Source: Wenzhouxiangella sp. 15190 (GTDB lineage: Bacteria > Pseudomonadota > Gammaproteobacteria > Xanthomonadales > Wenzhouxiangellaceae). From it: DNA of 64,000 nucleotides. Location: assembly GCF_003417465.1 (NCBI RefSeq), contig NZ_QVMV01000006.1, positions 1-64,000 on the forward strand, given 5' to 3'. Within the stretch, counting starts at the first letter, position 1. Every line of letters starts with the position of its first letter. Of this stretch, positions 32,545-41,347 are shown in pieces. The notes beneath the pieces are model-generated. The model was given only the letters and a program-made list of their open reading frames with translations. It was not told the DNA's origin and searched no databases. A program made the translations under genes and the position numbers.

Positions 32545-34341
32545 ATGCGACTGAAACTGACCGCCGCCGTTCTGGCCGGCCTGCTGCTGGCAGCCTGTGA
32601 TTCCGCCCAAGAACCCGCCACCGACGGACGAGAGGTCGCCCCGGAACTCGATGTCCGGATCACCGAACACCGCGATGGGGACGATCTGCTCACGGCCGGC
32701 CTGGGACTGGAAGGAATGGCCGGTATGCCGCCCCAGCCGGCTGACCCGGCGGCGCCGACACCCGATGAGCTTCGCCGCATGGCCATCCACAAGTCCTGGA
32801 CCGGCATCCAGTCATTCACGCCGGCCGGCGGTCTGGGCGGGCTGCTGGAAGAATTGCCGACCGTGCCCGGTCGTGAATTCCAGGCCTTCGTCACACTGGC
32901 CGATGCCGCGCATCCGGTCCGTGTGTTGCTGCAGTTGCCCGATGATTTCGACGCCGACTCGCCCTGCCTGGTCGTGGCCCCGGCGTCGGGCTCGCGCGGC
33001 GTTTATGGGGCCATCGCCCTGGCCGGCCCCTGGGCACTGCCCGCCGGCTGCGCCGTCGCCTACACGGACAAGGGCGCCGGGACGGACTTCTACGACTACT
33101 CGACCGAGACCGGCGTGGCACTGGACGGAACGCGTGTCGCCGGTCGCCAGGACAACGCTCTGGGCTTTCAGGTCGAGACGCGATCGGATGACGCCGATGA
33201 AGCGACCGTCGCGCTCAAGCACGCCCATTCCGGCGACCATCCGGAAGCCGACTGGGGGCGGCACGTCCTGCGCGCGGCCGAGTTTGGCCTCCGGGTACTC
33301 TCCGACGAGTTGGACGGCGAATTCTCCGCTGAAAACACGCGCGTGATTGCCGCTGGCCTGTCGAATGGTGGCGGCGCGGTGCTGCGTGCGGCCGAACAGG
33401 ACGGTGACGGCCTGCTTGACGCAGTGGTTGCCGTCTCGCCGAACGTGACCGCGCCCGATGCGCCGCCGTTGTATGACTACGCCACGGCCGCGGCGCTCTA
33501 CCAGCCCTGCTTGCTGGCGAATCTCGACGCGGTCGATGATATGCCGCTGGGCAACCCGACGCAGGCGGCCATGGGCGAAGTGCGCTGTGCGTCCCTGGTT
33601 CGCGCCGATTTGCTGGACGAGGCCGGTTCGGAGACGGCGCGAGCGCGTCTTGAGGCGTTGGGATTCGAGGCGGCCGCGCTTCGCCAGTCGGCCGTCAATG
33701 TGGCTCTGGATCTCTGGCGCACGGTCGCCGCCAGTTACGCTTCGGCCTATCTGCAACGCGGGCCTTTCGACATGCCCTGCGGCTTCGCATACAGCGCGCC
33801 CGGAGCCACCGCGGCCCAGCGCAACGGCTGGTGGGCACTGCATTCGGGCATCGGTGCGGGCGCTGGTATCGTGTTGACGGATTCAGGTGAGGAAAGCCAG
33901 GACAAGCAGCTGCCGGCACTGAGATGCCTGCGCCATCTGTGGACCGGCAAGGGCAGTGAAGCGCGCCGACTCCACGAAGCCGTCGAGGCCACGCGGGCTT
34001 CGGCCCGCCTGCCGGGTGACGCACCGGTGATTGTGATCCACGGCGCCGACGACGGTCTGATTCCGCCAGCTTTCAGCAGCCGCCCATGGGTCGAGCAGGC
34101 TCGTGAGAACGGCGGCAATCTGACCTATTGGGAAGTCGAAAAGGCTCAGCACTTCGATGTGCTACTGGGCGCGCCCGGCGTGGCCGGGCGCTACGTGCCG
34201 CTGCTGCCCTATGGCTGGCGGGCCTTGGATAGCGTCAACGAGATACTCGATGGAAGCGGCCAACCTGGTGATGACCGGATTATCGACCCCGATCCCGCAC
34301 CGGTCGGTGAACCGCTGCGGTGGGAGGATCTGGGGCTTTGA
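32545..34341 (+). CDS. D-3-hydroxybutyrate oligomer hydrolase, lipoprotein
   Basis: This 598-aa protein matches the 3HB-oligomer hydrolase family, which splits oligomers from polyhydroxybutyrate breakdown to monomers. The N-terminus is a lipoprotein signal with lipobox LLLAAC (Cys 18). The nucleophile is Ser273 in GLSNGGG, and VIVIHGADDGLIPP and KAQHFDVLL supply the Asp and His. Its lipobox places it in the periplasm or outer membrane. ATG 32545 follows GGCGAGAG-type purines. It is divergent from bdhA, so oligomer cleavage and monomer oxidation are encoded together. Confidence 0.9.
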   Translation: MRLKLTAAVLAGLLLAACDSAQEPATDGREVAPELDVRITEHRDGDDLLTAGLGLEGMAGMPPQPADPAAPTPDELRRMAIHKSWTGIQSFTPAGGLGGLLEELPTVPGREFQAFVTLADAAHPVRVLLQLPDDFDADSPCLVVAPASGSRGVYGAIALAGPWALPAGCAVAYTDKGAGTDFYDYSTETGVALDGTRVAGRQDNALGFQVETRSDDADEATVALKHAHSGDHPEADWGRHVLRAAEFGLRVLSDELDGEFSAENTRVIAAGLSNGGGAVLRAAEQDGDGLLDAVVAVSPNVTAPDAPPLYDYATAAALYQPCLLANLDAVDDMPLGNPTQAAMGEVRCASLVRADLLDEAGSETARARLEALGFEAAALRQSAVNVALDLWRTVAASYASAYLQRGPFDMPCGFAYSAPGATAAQRNGWWALHSGIGAGAGIVLTDSGEESQDKQLPALRCLRHLWTGKGSEARRLHEAVEATRASARLPGDAPVIVIHGADDGLIPPAFSSRPWVEQARENGGNLTYWEVEKAQHFDVLLGAPGVAGRYVPLLPYGWRALDSVNEILDGSGQPGDDRIIDPDPAPVGEPLRWEDLGL

Positions 34342-34394
34342 GTTGACTTGGAATAAGGCTGTACAGGCTCGTGCTTCGGGCAAGGATTATGTGT

Positions 34395-34465
34395 GCGAAA
34401 TTCCAAATTCGAAGCACCAAATATCAAACAAATTCGAATGACAGAAATTCAAATGTTAGAAACGG
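34395..34465. repeat. Solitary AAATTCG-family heptad arm (H7)
   Basis: A single arm, oriented like the left arm of H2 and H8, with GAAATTCC, AAATTCGAAGCACCAAAT, CAAACAAATTCG and AATGACAGAAA words. I see no inverted partner before the next gene at 34518. It lies in the convergent gap after the 3HB-oligomer hydrolase gene. Confidence 0.7.
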
Positions 34466-34517
34466 AATGGCGCGGGCATTTGACAAAGGCGCTCACGAAT
34501 TAGTTATTCCGTGGTTT

Positions 34518-34955
34518 CTAGCGGAGAACGCCGCGTTGGAGCATGGCGCGGTTGTAGAAGATCAGGAAAATTCCGATGGCGACGATCACGCCCGAGAAGA
34601 TGAGCCCGGCGGCACCCATGATCTCGGCGCCGTTGGAGAGCACGAAGTTCTGGAATGACGTCATCAGCATGGCGATAAACGAGATGATGAACAGCTCGTA
34701 AGCCCTGCGCAGTCGCAGTAGCATGGCGACCGACCCCAACAGGGCGCTGACAATAGCAATGCCCCAGGTGGCGACCGCCCAGGCGGGTATTCCGTAAAAG
34801 TACGCCAGTTGCTCTTCAGTGAAAGCCGACATGTAGGATTCCAGCCGCATCTGGGTGGCGATGAAGTCGAACGCGCCAACGGCATTCCAGAGTACGGCAA
34901 TCACGGCAATGATCCAGAAGTGCACCGGCGGAAGGGAGACGGGTGCATCGATCAT
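34518..34955 (-). CDS. Four-helix integral membrane protein, unknown
   Basis: This 145-aa protein has four predicted membrane helices, near residues 13-32, 58-78, 87-106 and 115-135. A short acidic stretch follows the first helix, with AFDFIATQMRLESYM. I recognise the general shape of a small conserved membrane family but no function. An AGAGGGA site precedes ATG 34955. It is divergent from the BrkB-family gene across 181 bp. Confidence 0.7.
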   Translation of the reverse strand: MIDAPVSLPPVHFWIIAVIAVLWNAVGAFDFIATQMRLESYMSAFTEEQLAYFYGIPAWAVATWGIAIVSALLGSVAMLLRLRRAYELFIISFIAMLMTSFQNFVLSNGAEIMGAAGLIFSGVIVAIGIFLIFYNRAMLQRGVLR

Positions 34956-35136
34956 GGTGGGTCCCTCTTTTCACGTTTTCGACATTTTGCGCCTGCCTGT
35001 TGGGCACGGCAAGTCAGTGGCTGCCGAGAGCGACGCGCTTGGCCGGCGTGTCGAGTCGGTCTGGCCAGCGATCGATGAGTCGACCGTCCTGTTCGACGTG
35101 TCCGGCGGTCTACCGTCATCGGGTATGCTTCCAGAC

Positions 35137-36084
35137 ATGTTGGAGACGGTCCGCAAGCACATTCCCGCGCCGGTGAAACGCTGGCTGGGGATCTTTGCGT
35201 CCGCCGGCCAGAATTGGGTCCAGAGCCAGGCCTTCATCTATGCCGCGGCCCTGGCGTTCTTCACGGTCTTTTCGATCGCGCCGGTCATGATCGTGATCGT
35301 TGCCCTGGCGGGCCTGGTGCTGGGGGAGGAAACCGCCAGAGCCGAGCTGATGAGCCAAATCGAGGCCGTGCTCGGCTCTCAGGCCACGGGTGCGGTCGAG
35401 ACCGCCATCCAGAACTCCCAGATCGAGGGCGGCGGCTTGTGGCCGACCGTGGCGGGTATCGCGGCCACCGCAGTGGGCGCGACGACCGTCTTTGCCCAGA
35501 TGCAGAAGTCACTCAACCAGATCTGGGACGTGGCGCCGCGGCCGTCGCGCAACAGCATCTGGCTGTTTATCAAGACGCGCGTGCTGTCGCTGACCATCGT
35601 GCTGGCGATCGGCTTCGTCCTGCTCGTGTCACTGCTGCTCAGCGTCGTGGTTCGTGCCGTGATGATGTATGCCGAACAGTGGCTGCCCGTTCCCGGCTGG
35701 GCCATGCTCGGCCTCGAAGTCCTGTTGTCCTTGTTGGTGGTCACGATGTTGTTCGCGGCGATCTTCCGAATCCTCCCGGATGTGGCGCTGCGCTGGTCCG
35801 AGGTGCTGGCCGGGGCGTTCATCGCGGCCTCGCTGTTCACGCTGGGGCGGTCACTGATTGCCTGGTACCTGGCCAACACCGCGGCGGCCTCGGCCTATGG
35901 GGCGGCCGGTTCGCTCGTGCTCCTGTTGCTCTGGGTCAACTACTCCTCGTTGATTCTGCTCTTCGGCGCCTCCATTTGCCGGGCGCGCCTGGAAGCCGAC
36001 GACCGGCCGATCCGACCACGCAATACGGCCGTACGGGTGCATCGCGAGTTGATCGAGGACCCGAGCCCGGAAAAAGGGTCCTGA
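35137..36084 (+). CDS. YihY/BrkB-family membrane protein
   Basis: This 315-aa protein has about six membrane helices and the YihY/BrkB pattern: AAALAFFTVFSIAPVMIVIVALAG near residues 35-55, FAQMQKSLNQIWDV near 125, GRSLIAWYLANTAAASAYGAAGS near 240 and a last helix LLLLLWVNYSSLILLFGA. The family was once called ribonuclease BN, which is now known to be wrong, and its function is unsettled. ATG 35137 was chosen; ATG 35125 is possible. It is followed by a CYTH gene 5 bp later. Confidence 0.85.
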   Translation: MLETVRKHIPAPVKRWLGIFASAGQNWVQSQAFIYAAALAFFTVFSIAPVMIVIVALAGLVLGEETARAELMSQIEAVLGSQATGAVETAIQNSQIEGGGLWPTVAGIAATAVGATTVFAQMQKSLNQIWDVAPRPSRNSIWLFIKTRVLSLTIVLAIGFVLLVSLLLSVVVRAVMMYAEQWLPVPGWAMLGLEVLLSLLVVTMLFAAIFRILPDVALRWSEVLAGAFIAASLFTLGRSLIAWYLANTAAASAYGAAGSLVLLLLWVNYSSLILLFGASICRARLEADDRPIRPRNTAVRVHRELIEDPSPEKGS

Positions 36085-36089
36085 CCGGC

Positions 36090-36626
36090 ATGGCCAGAAA
36101 CATCGAGATCAAGGCCCGCGTGGCCGATCCGGGTCAAATGGCCAGGCGCATTTCAAGCGTGGCCGAGGAGGGCCCCTGGACCATCAAACAGGACGACACT
36201 TTCTTTGCTTGCAAGAGCGGTCGCCTGAAGCTGCGCGATTTCGGTAACGGAAACGGCGAACTGATCTTCTACCGGCGACCGGATCAGGCCGGGCCGGGCC
36301 ACTCGGAATATCGCATAACACCCACCGAAGATCCTGAGGGCCTGCGCGCGGTGCTGGCGGAGGCACTGGGTGTTACCGGGCGGGTGCGCAAGCAGCGCGA
36401 GCTCTATCTGGCCGGCCGATCACGGATTCACCTTGACCGCGTCGAGGGACTGGGTGACTTTATGGAGCTTGAAGTTGTGCTTTCCGACAAGGAGTCGTCT
36501 GCGACCGGCGAGGCGGAGGCGCGGTTCCTGATGGAGCGGCTGCAAATTGCCAAAGAGGACCTGGTCGAGGTGGCTTATGTCGACATGCTCGAGGAAGTGC
36601 CGGCTTCGTCCGACAACACGGACTGA
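36090..36626 (+). CDS. CYTH-domain protein (class IV adenylate cyclase-like)
   Basis: This 178-aa protein begins with the CYTH signature EIKAR (residues 5-9) and has paired basic strands KLRDFGNGNGELIFYRRP and HLDRVEGLGDFMELEVVL, which line the triphosphate tunnel of these enzymes. Families with this fold include class IV adenylate cyclases, thiamine triphosphatases and inorganic triphosphatases; the substrate cannot be told from sequence. ATG 36090 follows an AAAAAGGG site. It is probably co-transcribed with the BrkB gene. Confidence 0.85.
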   Translation: MARNIEIKARVADPGQMARRISSVAEEGPWTIKQDDTFFACKSGRLKLRDFGNGNGELIFYRRPDQAGPGHSEYRITPTEDPEGLRAVLAEALGVTGRVRKQRELYLAGRSRIHLDRVEGLGDFMELEVVLSDKESSATGEAEARFLMERLQIAKEDLVEVAYVDMLEEVPASSDNTD

Positions 36627-36632
36627 GTAGGA

Positions 36633-37670
36633 TCATGCATTAAGCGCGTCGCGCCAGAGTTGCGTGAGATTCCGGCTGGTCCAGCGGCTCACGTCGGGCG
36701 CTTTGCTCTGCTCGTCGCATAGAATGGCGTGCAGCCGAGAGACGAGCCCTTCGATGTCATCGGCCGGGTAGCGAAAGCGGTCAGGGTACTGTTCCGGATA
36801 GCACAGCGCGTCCGGCACGACGGGAATCGCGCCGGCACTGACGGCTTCGAGCATGGACAGCCCCTGGAATTCGTGCGCAGCGGTGCTGACCACGATGCCG
36901 GCGTGGCCGAGCAGGGCGCGATAGTCCGTTCGCGGCAGCAGGCCGTCGGCCACGATGTGCTCACCCAGTTCCTTCCGGATCCGCGCGAGTGCGGCGGGTG
37001 TTCTGCGTGGGCGTTTGCCCAGCAGGGCGAGCCGGAAATCGACGCCTTCGTTGGCTAGGCGGCAGACGGCTTCGGCAAACAATTCAGGCCGCTTGTCGTA
37101 CTCCCAGCGGTGATTCCACACGATTAGCCGTCGGTCGCGATTGCCGGCCGCCGGCACGGGCTCGACCGGAACCGGCAGCACGCGGCACTTCGGCGCCAGC
37201 CGGTCGGCGAGGTCGCGTGGTGCGCGATCGGGCATCTTGTCGGCGAATTGCCCAACACCCTCGAGAAAGGTCCGTCGGTTGTAGTCGGAGTTGAACAGCA
37301 GTTCGTCGGCCGCCAGGGCACCGTAGATCTGCACGATGGCGTGCTCGATGGTCCTGACCTGGTTGCGGCTGACCGGGTAGGCGAGCTGGTTTTCGTGGAA
37401 GTAGTAAATCGTTGGCGCGTCGGTCAGCTGCGGATGAAGGCCGCGCAGGGTGGCCAGGTCGACCATCGAGGTGGCCAGTACACGATCGGGCGGTTCGGCC
37501 GGCATGTCGTCGAGCCAGCTCAGGGGGTTGCCACGGATGCGCCAGGCGAAGTGCCGGTCCGGCAATTCCCGCACGGTCCAGTCGATACCTTCGATATGGG
37601 TGACCAACCAGTCCACCCAGGCGGCGTGGCTGTCGGAGCGGTAGGCGGACAGGAGCAGTATGCGGGTCAC
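36633..37670 (-). CDS. DUF3524/QTMAN-like glycosyltransferase
   Basis: This 345-aa protein starts RILLLSAYRSDSHAAWVDWL, the pattern of the DUF3524 N-terminal domain, with YYFHENQLAYP near residue 90. A GT4-type C-terminal domain follows, with WNHRWEYDKRPELF near 185 and the nucleotide-sugar EFQGLSMLEAVSAGAIPVVPD motif near 270. Vertebrate GTDC1, the tRNA-queuosine mannosyltransferase QTMAN, has this architecture. The bacterial substrate is not proven. It lies downstream of the acyl-CoA ligase gene on the same strand, 25 bp away. Confidence 0.78.
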   Translation of the reverse strand: MTRILLLSAYRSDSHAAWVDWLVTHIEGIDWTVRELPDRHFAWRIRGNPLSWLDDMPAEPPDRVLATSMVDLATLRGLHPQLTDAPTIYYFHENQLAYPVSRNQVRTIEHAIVQIYGALAADELLFNSDYNRRTFLEGVGQFADKMPDRAPRDLADRLAPKCRVLPVPVEPVPAAGNRDRRLIVWNHRWEYDKRPELFAEAVCRLANEGVDFRLALLGKRPRRTPAALARIRKELGEHIVADGLLPRTDYRALLGHAGIVVSTAAHEFQGLSMLEAVSAGAIPVVPDALCYPEQYPDRFRYPADDIEGLVSRLHAILCDEQSKAPDVSRWTSRNLTQLWRDALNA

Positions 37671-37695
37671 TTGCCAGTTCGGTAGTTGGGCCTGC

Positions 37696-39324
37696 TCAGT
37701 CCTCGAACTCGACCCGGTTGTCGGCCCGGGCGACCAGGTGGGCGTACTTCGCCTCGATGACGTCGCGCTTGATCTTGAGCGTGGGCGTGAGCAGGCCGTT
37801 GTCGACCTCCCAGGTTTCGCTGACCACGATCAGGTTGGCAAGGCGTTCGTGCGGTTCCAGATCCTCGTTCAGCCGGTCGAGATCGGATTCGAGCTGCCGG
37901 GATACATGCTCCTGATCGTCGGGTGCATGTTCGGCCAGTTGCACCAGCGCCACGGGCTGCGTCATGCCGCTTCCGAGCACGCAGGCCATCTCGATCCAGG
38001 AATTGCGCGCGATCAGGCTTTCGACCGGCACCGGCGCGACGTACTTGCCCTTGGCCGTTTTGAACAACTCCTTGACGCGGCCGGTGATGGTCACGTAGCC
38101 GTCCTCGATGAAGGCACGGTCTCCGGTGTGGAAGAAGCCGTCTTCGGTCATGCTCTCGGCGGTGAGCTCGTCGGCCCTGTAGTAGCCGTCCATCAGGCAG
38201 GGGCAGCGAATCAGCAGTTCCTGCTCGTCGCTGACCTTCAGCTCGGCTTCGGGCAGGGCGCGGCTGATGGTGCCGAAGCGCGGCTCGACATCGAGTCCGA
38301 TCTGCGTGCCGTAGGCGAAGGTCTCGGTCATGCCCCAGCCTTCGCGGATGGTCACGCCGATGCGATCCCACCACTCGAGCAGCGAGACGGCCATCGGTGC
38401 GCTGCCGCTGGCGAACCAGCGCACCTGGTCGAAGCCGAGCTGTTTCTTGATCTTGCGCTTGACCAGCGTCGAGACCAGCGGAATACGCAGCAGCCGGTCG
38501 AGCTTTTCGGGAGGCAGCTTCTCGAGCACGCCGAGCTGGAAGCGCTTCCACAGCCGGGGCACGGATCCGAACAGCGTGGGCCTGGCGTGGCGCAGATCGT
38601 CGGCAAAGGTGTCGATGGATTCGGCGAAGTAGAGCGAAGTCTGGGCGTAGAAACTGGCGGCCTCGACGTAGGCACGCTCGGTGCAGTGCGATAGCGGCAG
38701 GTAGGAGAAAACGCGGTCGCCCGGCTCCACGCCCAGCGCGTTCGGAATTGTGTGACCGACGAATGCGAAGTTCGAGAAGCTGTGCATGGCGCCCTTGGGC
38801 GTGCCGGTGCTGCCGGAGGTGTAGAGCAGGGTGGCCAGATCCCGTTCGCTTCGTCTGCGGGTCTGGAAGTCTCCGGCCGGACGCTCGATCAGTTCGTCCC
38901 ACGAATGCTCGCCCTCGGTGTCGGGATAGGGCATGGCGATGGTCGTCACGCCTTCCGGCACGCCGGCAAGGCGCTCGGCGGCCTGGTCGATCTTGCCGAC
39001 GAAGCAGGCGCGACTGCCACTGTGCTCGAGGATCTGGCGAATGGTGTCGGCCTTGGCCGTGGGGTAGACGGGCACGCTGACCAGCCCGGCGAGAATGATG
39101 GCCATGTCGGCCAGCACCCAGTGCGCGCAGTTGCGCGAGATCAGGCCAACCCGGTCACCCGGCGCCAGCCCCAGCCGTTCCAGCGCGGCGGCCATGCGGC
39201 GCGCCTCGTCGAAGGCTTCGGCCCAGGTCCAGGTGTGCCACTCCCGTTCGATCGGCTGGGACAGGTAGCGCTGGTCGGGCGTCGTTCTGGCCCGGTGCGC
39301 CAGTTGATCCTGAATGCCGCGCAT
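37696..39324 (-). CDS. Long-chain fatty-acid-CoA ligase-like AMP-binding enzyme
   Basis: This 542-aa adenylate-forming enzyme has the P-loop LLYTSGSTGTPKGAMHS near residue 170, SYLPLSHCTERA near 215, the GWGMTET motif near 325 and FHTGDRAFIEDGYVTITGR near 400, ending with the catalytic-lysine region LLTPTLKIKRDVI. It should activate a fatty acid to its CoA ester. GGGGAGA precedes ATG 39324. It is divergent from rarA across 97 bp. Confidence 0.88.
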   Translation of the reverse strand: MRGIQDQLAHRARTTPDQRYLSQPIEREWHTWTWAEAFDEARRMAAALERLGLAPGDRVGLISRNCAHWVLADMAIILAGLVSVPVYPTAKADTIRQILEHSGSRACFVGKIDQAAERLAGVPEGVTTIAMPYPDTEGEHSWDELIERPAGDFQTRRRSERDLATLLYTSGSTGTPKGAMHSFSNFAFVGHTIPNALGVEPGDRVFSYLPLSHCTERAYVEAASFYAQTSLYFAESIDTFADDLRHARPTLFGSVPRLWKRFQLGVLEKLPPEKLDRLLRIPLVSTLVKRKIKKQLGFDQVRWFASGSAPMAVSLLEWWDRIGVTIREGWGMTETFAYGTQIGLDVEPRFGTISRALPEAELKVSDEQELLIRCPCLMDGYYRADELTAESMTEDGFFHTGDRAFIEDGYVTITGRVKELFKTAKGKYVAPVPVESLIARNSWIEMACVLGSGMTQPVALVQLAEHAPDDQEHVSRQLESDLDRLNEDLEPHERLANLIVVSETWEVDNGLLTPTLKIKRDVIEAKYAHLVARADNRVEFED

Positions 39325-39421
39325 GCTGGGTTCTCCCCTCTTGAACGGATGTTGCCGGGAGTATAGCAATCACCGCCGCAACCGCCAGAGCCGGCCGCCA
39401 CGAGGCGTAAAATGACGTGTC

Positions 39422-40723
39422 ATGAGCGACCTGTTTGCGACCGAAGAAACCGATCACGCACCCGGCGGCCCGCTGGCCGACCGTCTGCGCCCGAAGCATT
39501 TCGATGACGTGGTCGGGCAGGATCATCTGCTGGGCGATCAGGGGCCGCTGCGGCGCATGATCGACTCCGGCCGGGTTGCCTCCCTGGTCTTCTGGGGGCC
39601 GCCGGGTACGGGCAAGACCACCCTGGCTCGCCTGCTCGCCCAGGTCGGGGACCTGGCCTTCGTCCAGATCTCAGCCATTTTCTCCGGCGTCGGTGACCTC
39701 AAGAAGATCTTCGAGGCCGCGAAAATGCGCCGGCGCAACGGCCAGGGCACCTTGCTGTTCGTCGACGAGATCCATCGCTTCAACCGCGCCCAGCAGGACA
39801 GCTTCCTGCCGCATGTCGAGGACGGCACCATCATTCTGGTGGGCGCGACCACCGAGAACCCTTCCTTCGAGCTCAACGGCGCGTTGCTCTCACGCATGCA
39901 GGTTCTGGTGCTGCAGCGTCTGGATCACCAGGCACTCGACCGCTTGCTCGAGCGTGCCGAGGCGCACGTCGAAAGGAAATTGCCGGTCGATGACGAGGCG
40001 CGCGAAATGCTGCTGGCCATGGCCGACGGCGATGGACGCTACCTGTTGAACATGGCCGAAGCAATCTATGAGTTGGCGGCCGACGGCGAAACGATCGATA
40101 GCGAGCGACTGATGGGCCTGGTGCAGCGGCGTGCGCCAGCCTACGACAAGGACCGGGAAGAGCACTACAACCTGATTTCGGCCCTGCACAAGTCGCTGCG
40201 CGGTTCCGATGCCGACGCCGCCCTGTACTGGCTGGCGCGCATGCTCGTCGGCGGCGAGGATCCGCTCTACGTCGCCCGGCGGCTGATTCGCTTTGCCTCC
40301 GAGGACGTCGGCCTGGCCGACCCGCAGGCGCTCACGCAGGCTCTGGCGGCGCGCGAGGCCTACGAGGTGCTCGGCTCGCCCGAGGGCGAGCTGGCCATTG
40401 TCCAGGCCACGCTTTATCTGGCCACGGCGCCGAAGTCCAATGCCATCTACACGGCGGCCGGAATGGCCTGGCGGGCGGCGAAGGAATCCGGGTCGCTGAT
40501 GCCGCCGGCGCATATTCTCAATGCGCCGACCGCCCTGATGAAGGATCTGGGCTACGGCAAGGATTACGTCTACGACCACCACACCGACAAGGGATTTTCC
40601 GGGCAGAACTATTTTCCCGACGAGATGGAGCGGCAGCGCTTCTATCGCCCGGTCGAGCGCGGATTCGAGCGCGAGGTCCTCAGGCGACTGGACTGGTGGG
40701 AGCGGCAGCGGGGCCGCTCCTGA
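39422..40723 (+). CDS. rarA: Replication-associated recombination protein RarA
   Basis: This 433-aa AAA+ ATPase (MgsA) acts at stalled replication forks and is related to clamp loaders. Walker A GPPGTGKTT lies near residue 58, Walker B LLFVDEIHRFN near 115, sensor GATTENPSFELN near 140, and the C-terminal tetramerisation domain ends with NYFPDEMERQRFY. ATG 39422 has only a weak ribosome site. It is not followed by serS, as in E. coli, but by a small orphan gene. Confidence 0.93.
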   Translation: MSDLFATEETDHAPGGPLADRLRPKHFDDVVGQDHLLGDQGPLRRMIDSGRVASLVFWGPPGTGKTTLARLLAQVGDLAFVQISAIFSGVGDLKKIFEAAKMRRRNGQGTLLFVDEIHRFNRAQQDSFLPHVEDGTIILVGATTENPSFELNGALLSRMQVLVLQRLDHQALDRLLERAEAHVERKLPVDDEAREMLLAMADGDGRYLLNMAEAIYELAADGETIDSERLMGLVQRRAPAYDKDREEHYNLISALHKSLRGSDADAALYWLARMLVGGEDPLYVARRLIRFASEDVGLADPQALTQALAAREAYEVLGSPEGELAIVQATLYLATAPKSNAIYTAAGMAWRAAKESGSLMPPAHILNAPTALMKDLGYGKDYVYDHHTDKGFSGQNYFPDEMERQRFYRPVERGFEREVLRRLDWWERQRGRS

Positions 40724-40852
40724 GCGCCATTTCTGCCGACGAATGGATCACATTCGTGAAGGAGCGGTTTCGAGCGACCTGCAATCTGGGTTATATTGCA
40801 ATTGAATACCGCAGTTGTGACCGTCGTCACTGATCTGCAGGAGGGCCGAAGG

Positions 40853-41257
40853 ATGCGCCGTGAAGACGACGACAATGTTTACCAATTCGTCACCGACGAT
40901 ACGATCAAGCGTGCCGAGGAGATGTGTTCTTCGCTGTCGAGCAATATCGGGCTCGAGCGGCGCGGCCAGACGACTTACTACCAGGGCGCCATCTCCGACA
41001 TGAGTTCCATGTCCGGTCGCTTCAGCAAGGTGACCGTGGCCGATTCCGGCAGTAGCACCGATCAGCTGACGCTGATTTCCGATCAGCCCCTGGCCTCATC
41101 CAGAAACGCACTGCTCGTCTTCCGGGCCGGCCCGGGCGAGGACATGAAATACCTGGGCAAGCATGACGACACTCGTACCGGTCAGCGTCAGGAAGACGAG
41201 GGCGAGACGAAGTACATTGCTCGCTATACGATCCTGCGCGACGTCCGCAAGCGTTAA
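40853..41257 (+). CDS. Hypothetical 134-aa cytosolic protein
   Basis: This is a soluble, charged protein with no signal peptide or membrane helix. A helical start (DDTIKRAEEMCSSLSSNIGL) is followed by beta-rich repeats and a conserved-looking SSRNALLVFRAG segment, then a polar C terminus. I do not recognise a family. ATG 40853 follows GGAGGG at 40840-40845, a strong ribosome site, which supports a real gene. It is followed by a 94-bp inverted-repeat element that can serve as its terminator. Confidence 0.65.
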   Translation: MRREDDDNVYQFVTDDTIKRAEEMCSSLSSNIGLERRGQTTYYQGAISDMSSMSGRFSKVTVADSGSSTDQLTLISDQPLASSRNALLVFRAGPGEDMKYLGKHDDTRTGQRQEDEGETKYIARYTILRDVRKR

Positions 41258-41347
41258 GAAGCCTCTGAAAACTACTGCGCGTGCGCCTGACGGCGTCCGG
41301 CGGCCACCGTCAGCCACCCGCTCGCTACGTTTTCAGAGGCTTCTTAA
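41254..41347. repeat. REP-like element, TACTGCGCG core, with 19-bp arms (R2)
   Basis: Arms TTAAGAAGCCTCTGAAAAC (41254-41272) and its exact complement (41329-41347) flank a 56-bp core that starts CTACTGCGCG and ends CGCTCGCTAC. The core contains its own hairpin and recurs at 50856 with different arms. The left arm includes the stop codon of the 134-aa gene and the right arm reaches the stop of the convergent MATE gene, so it may terminate both. Confidence 0.85.
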
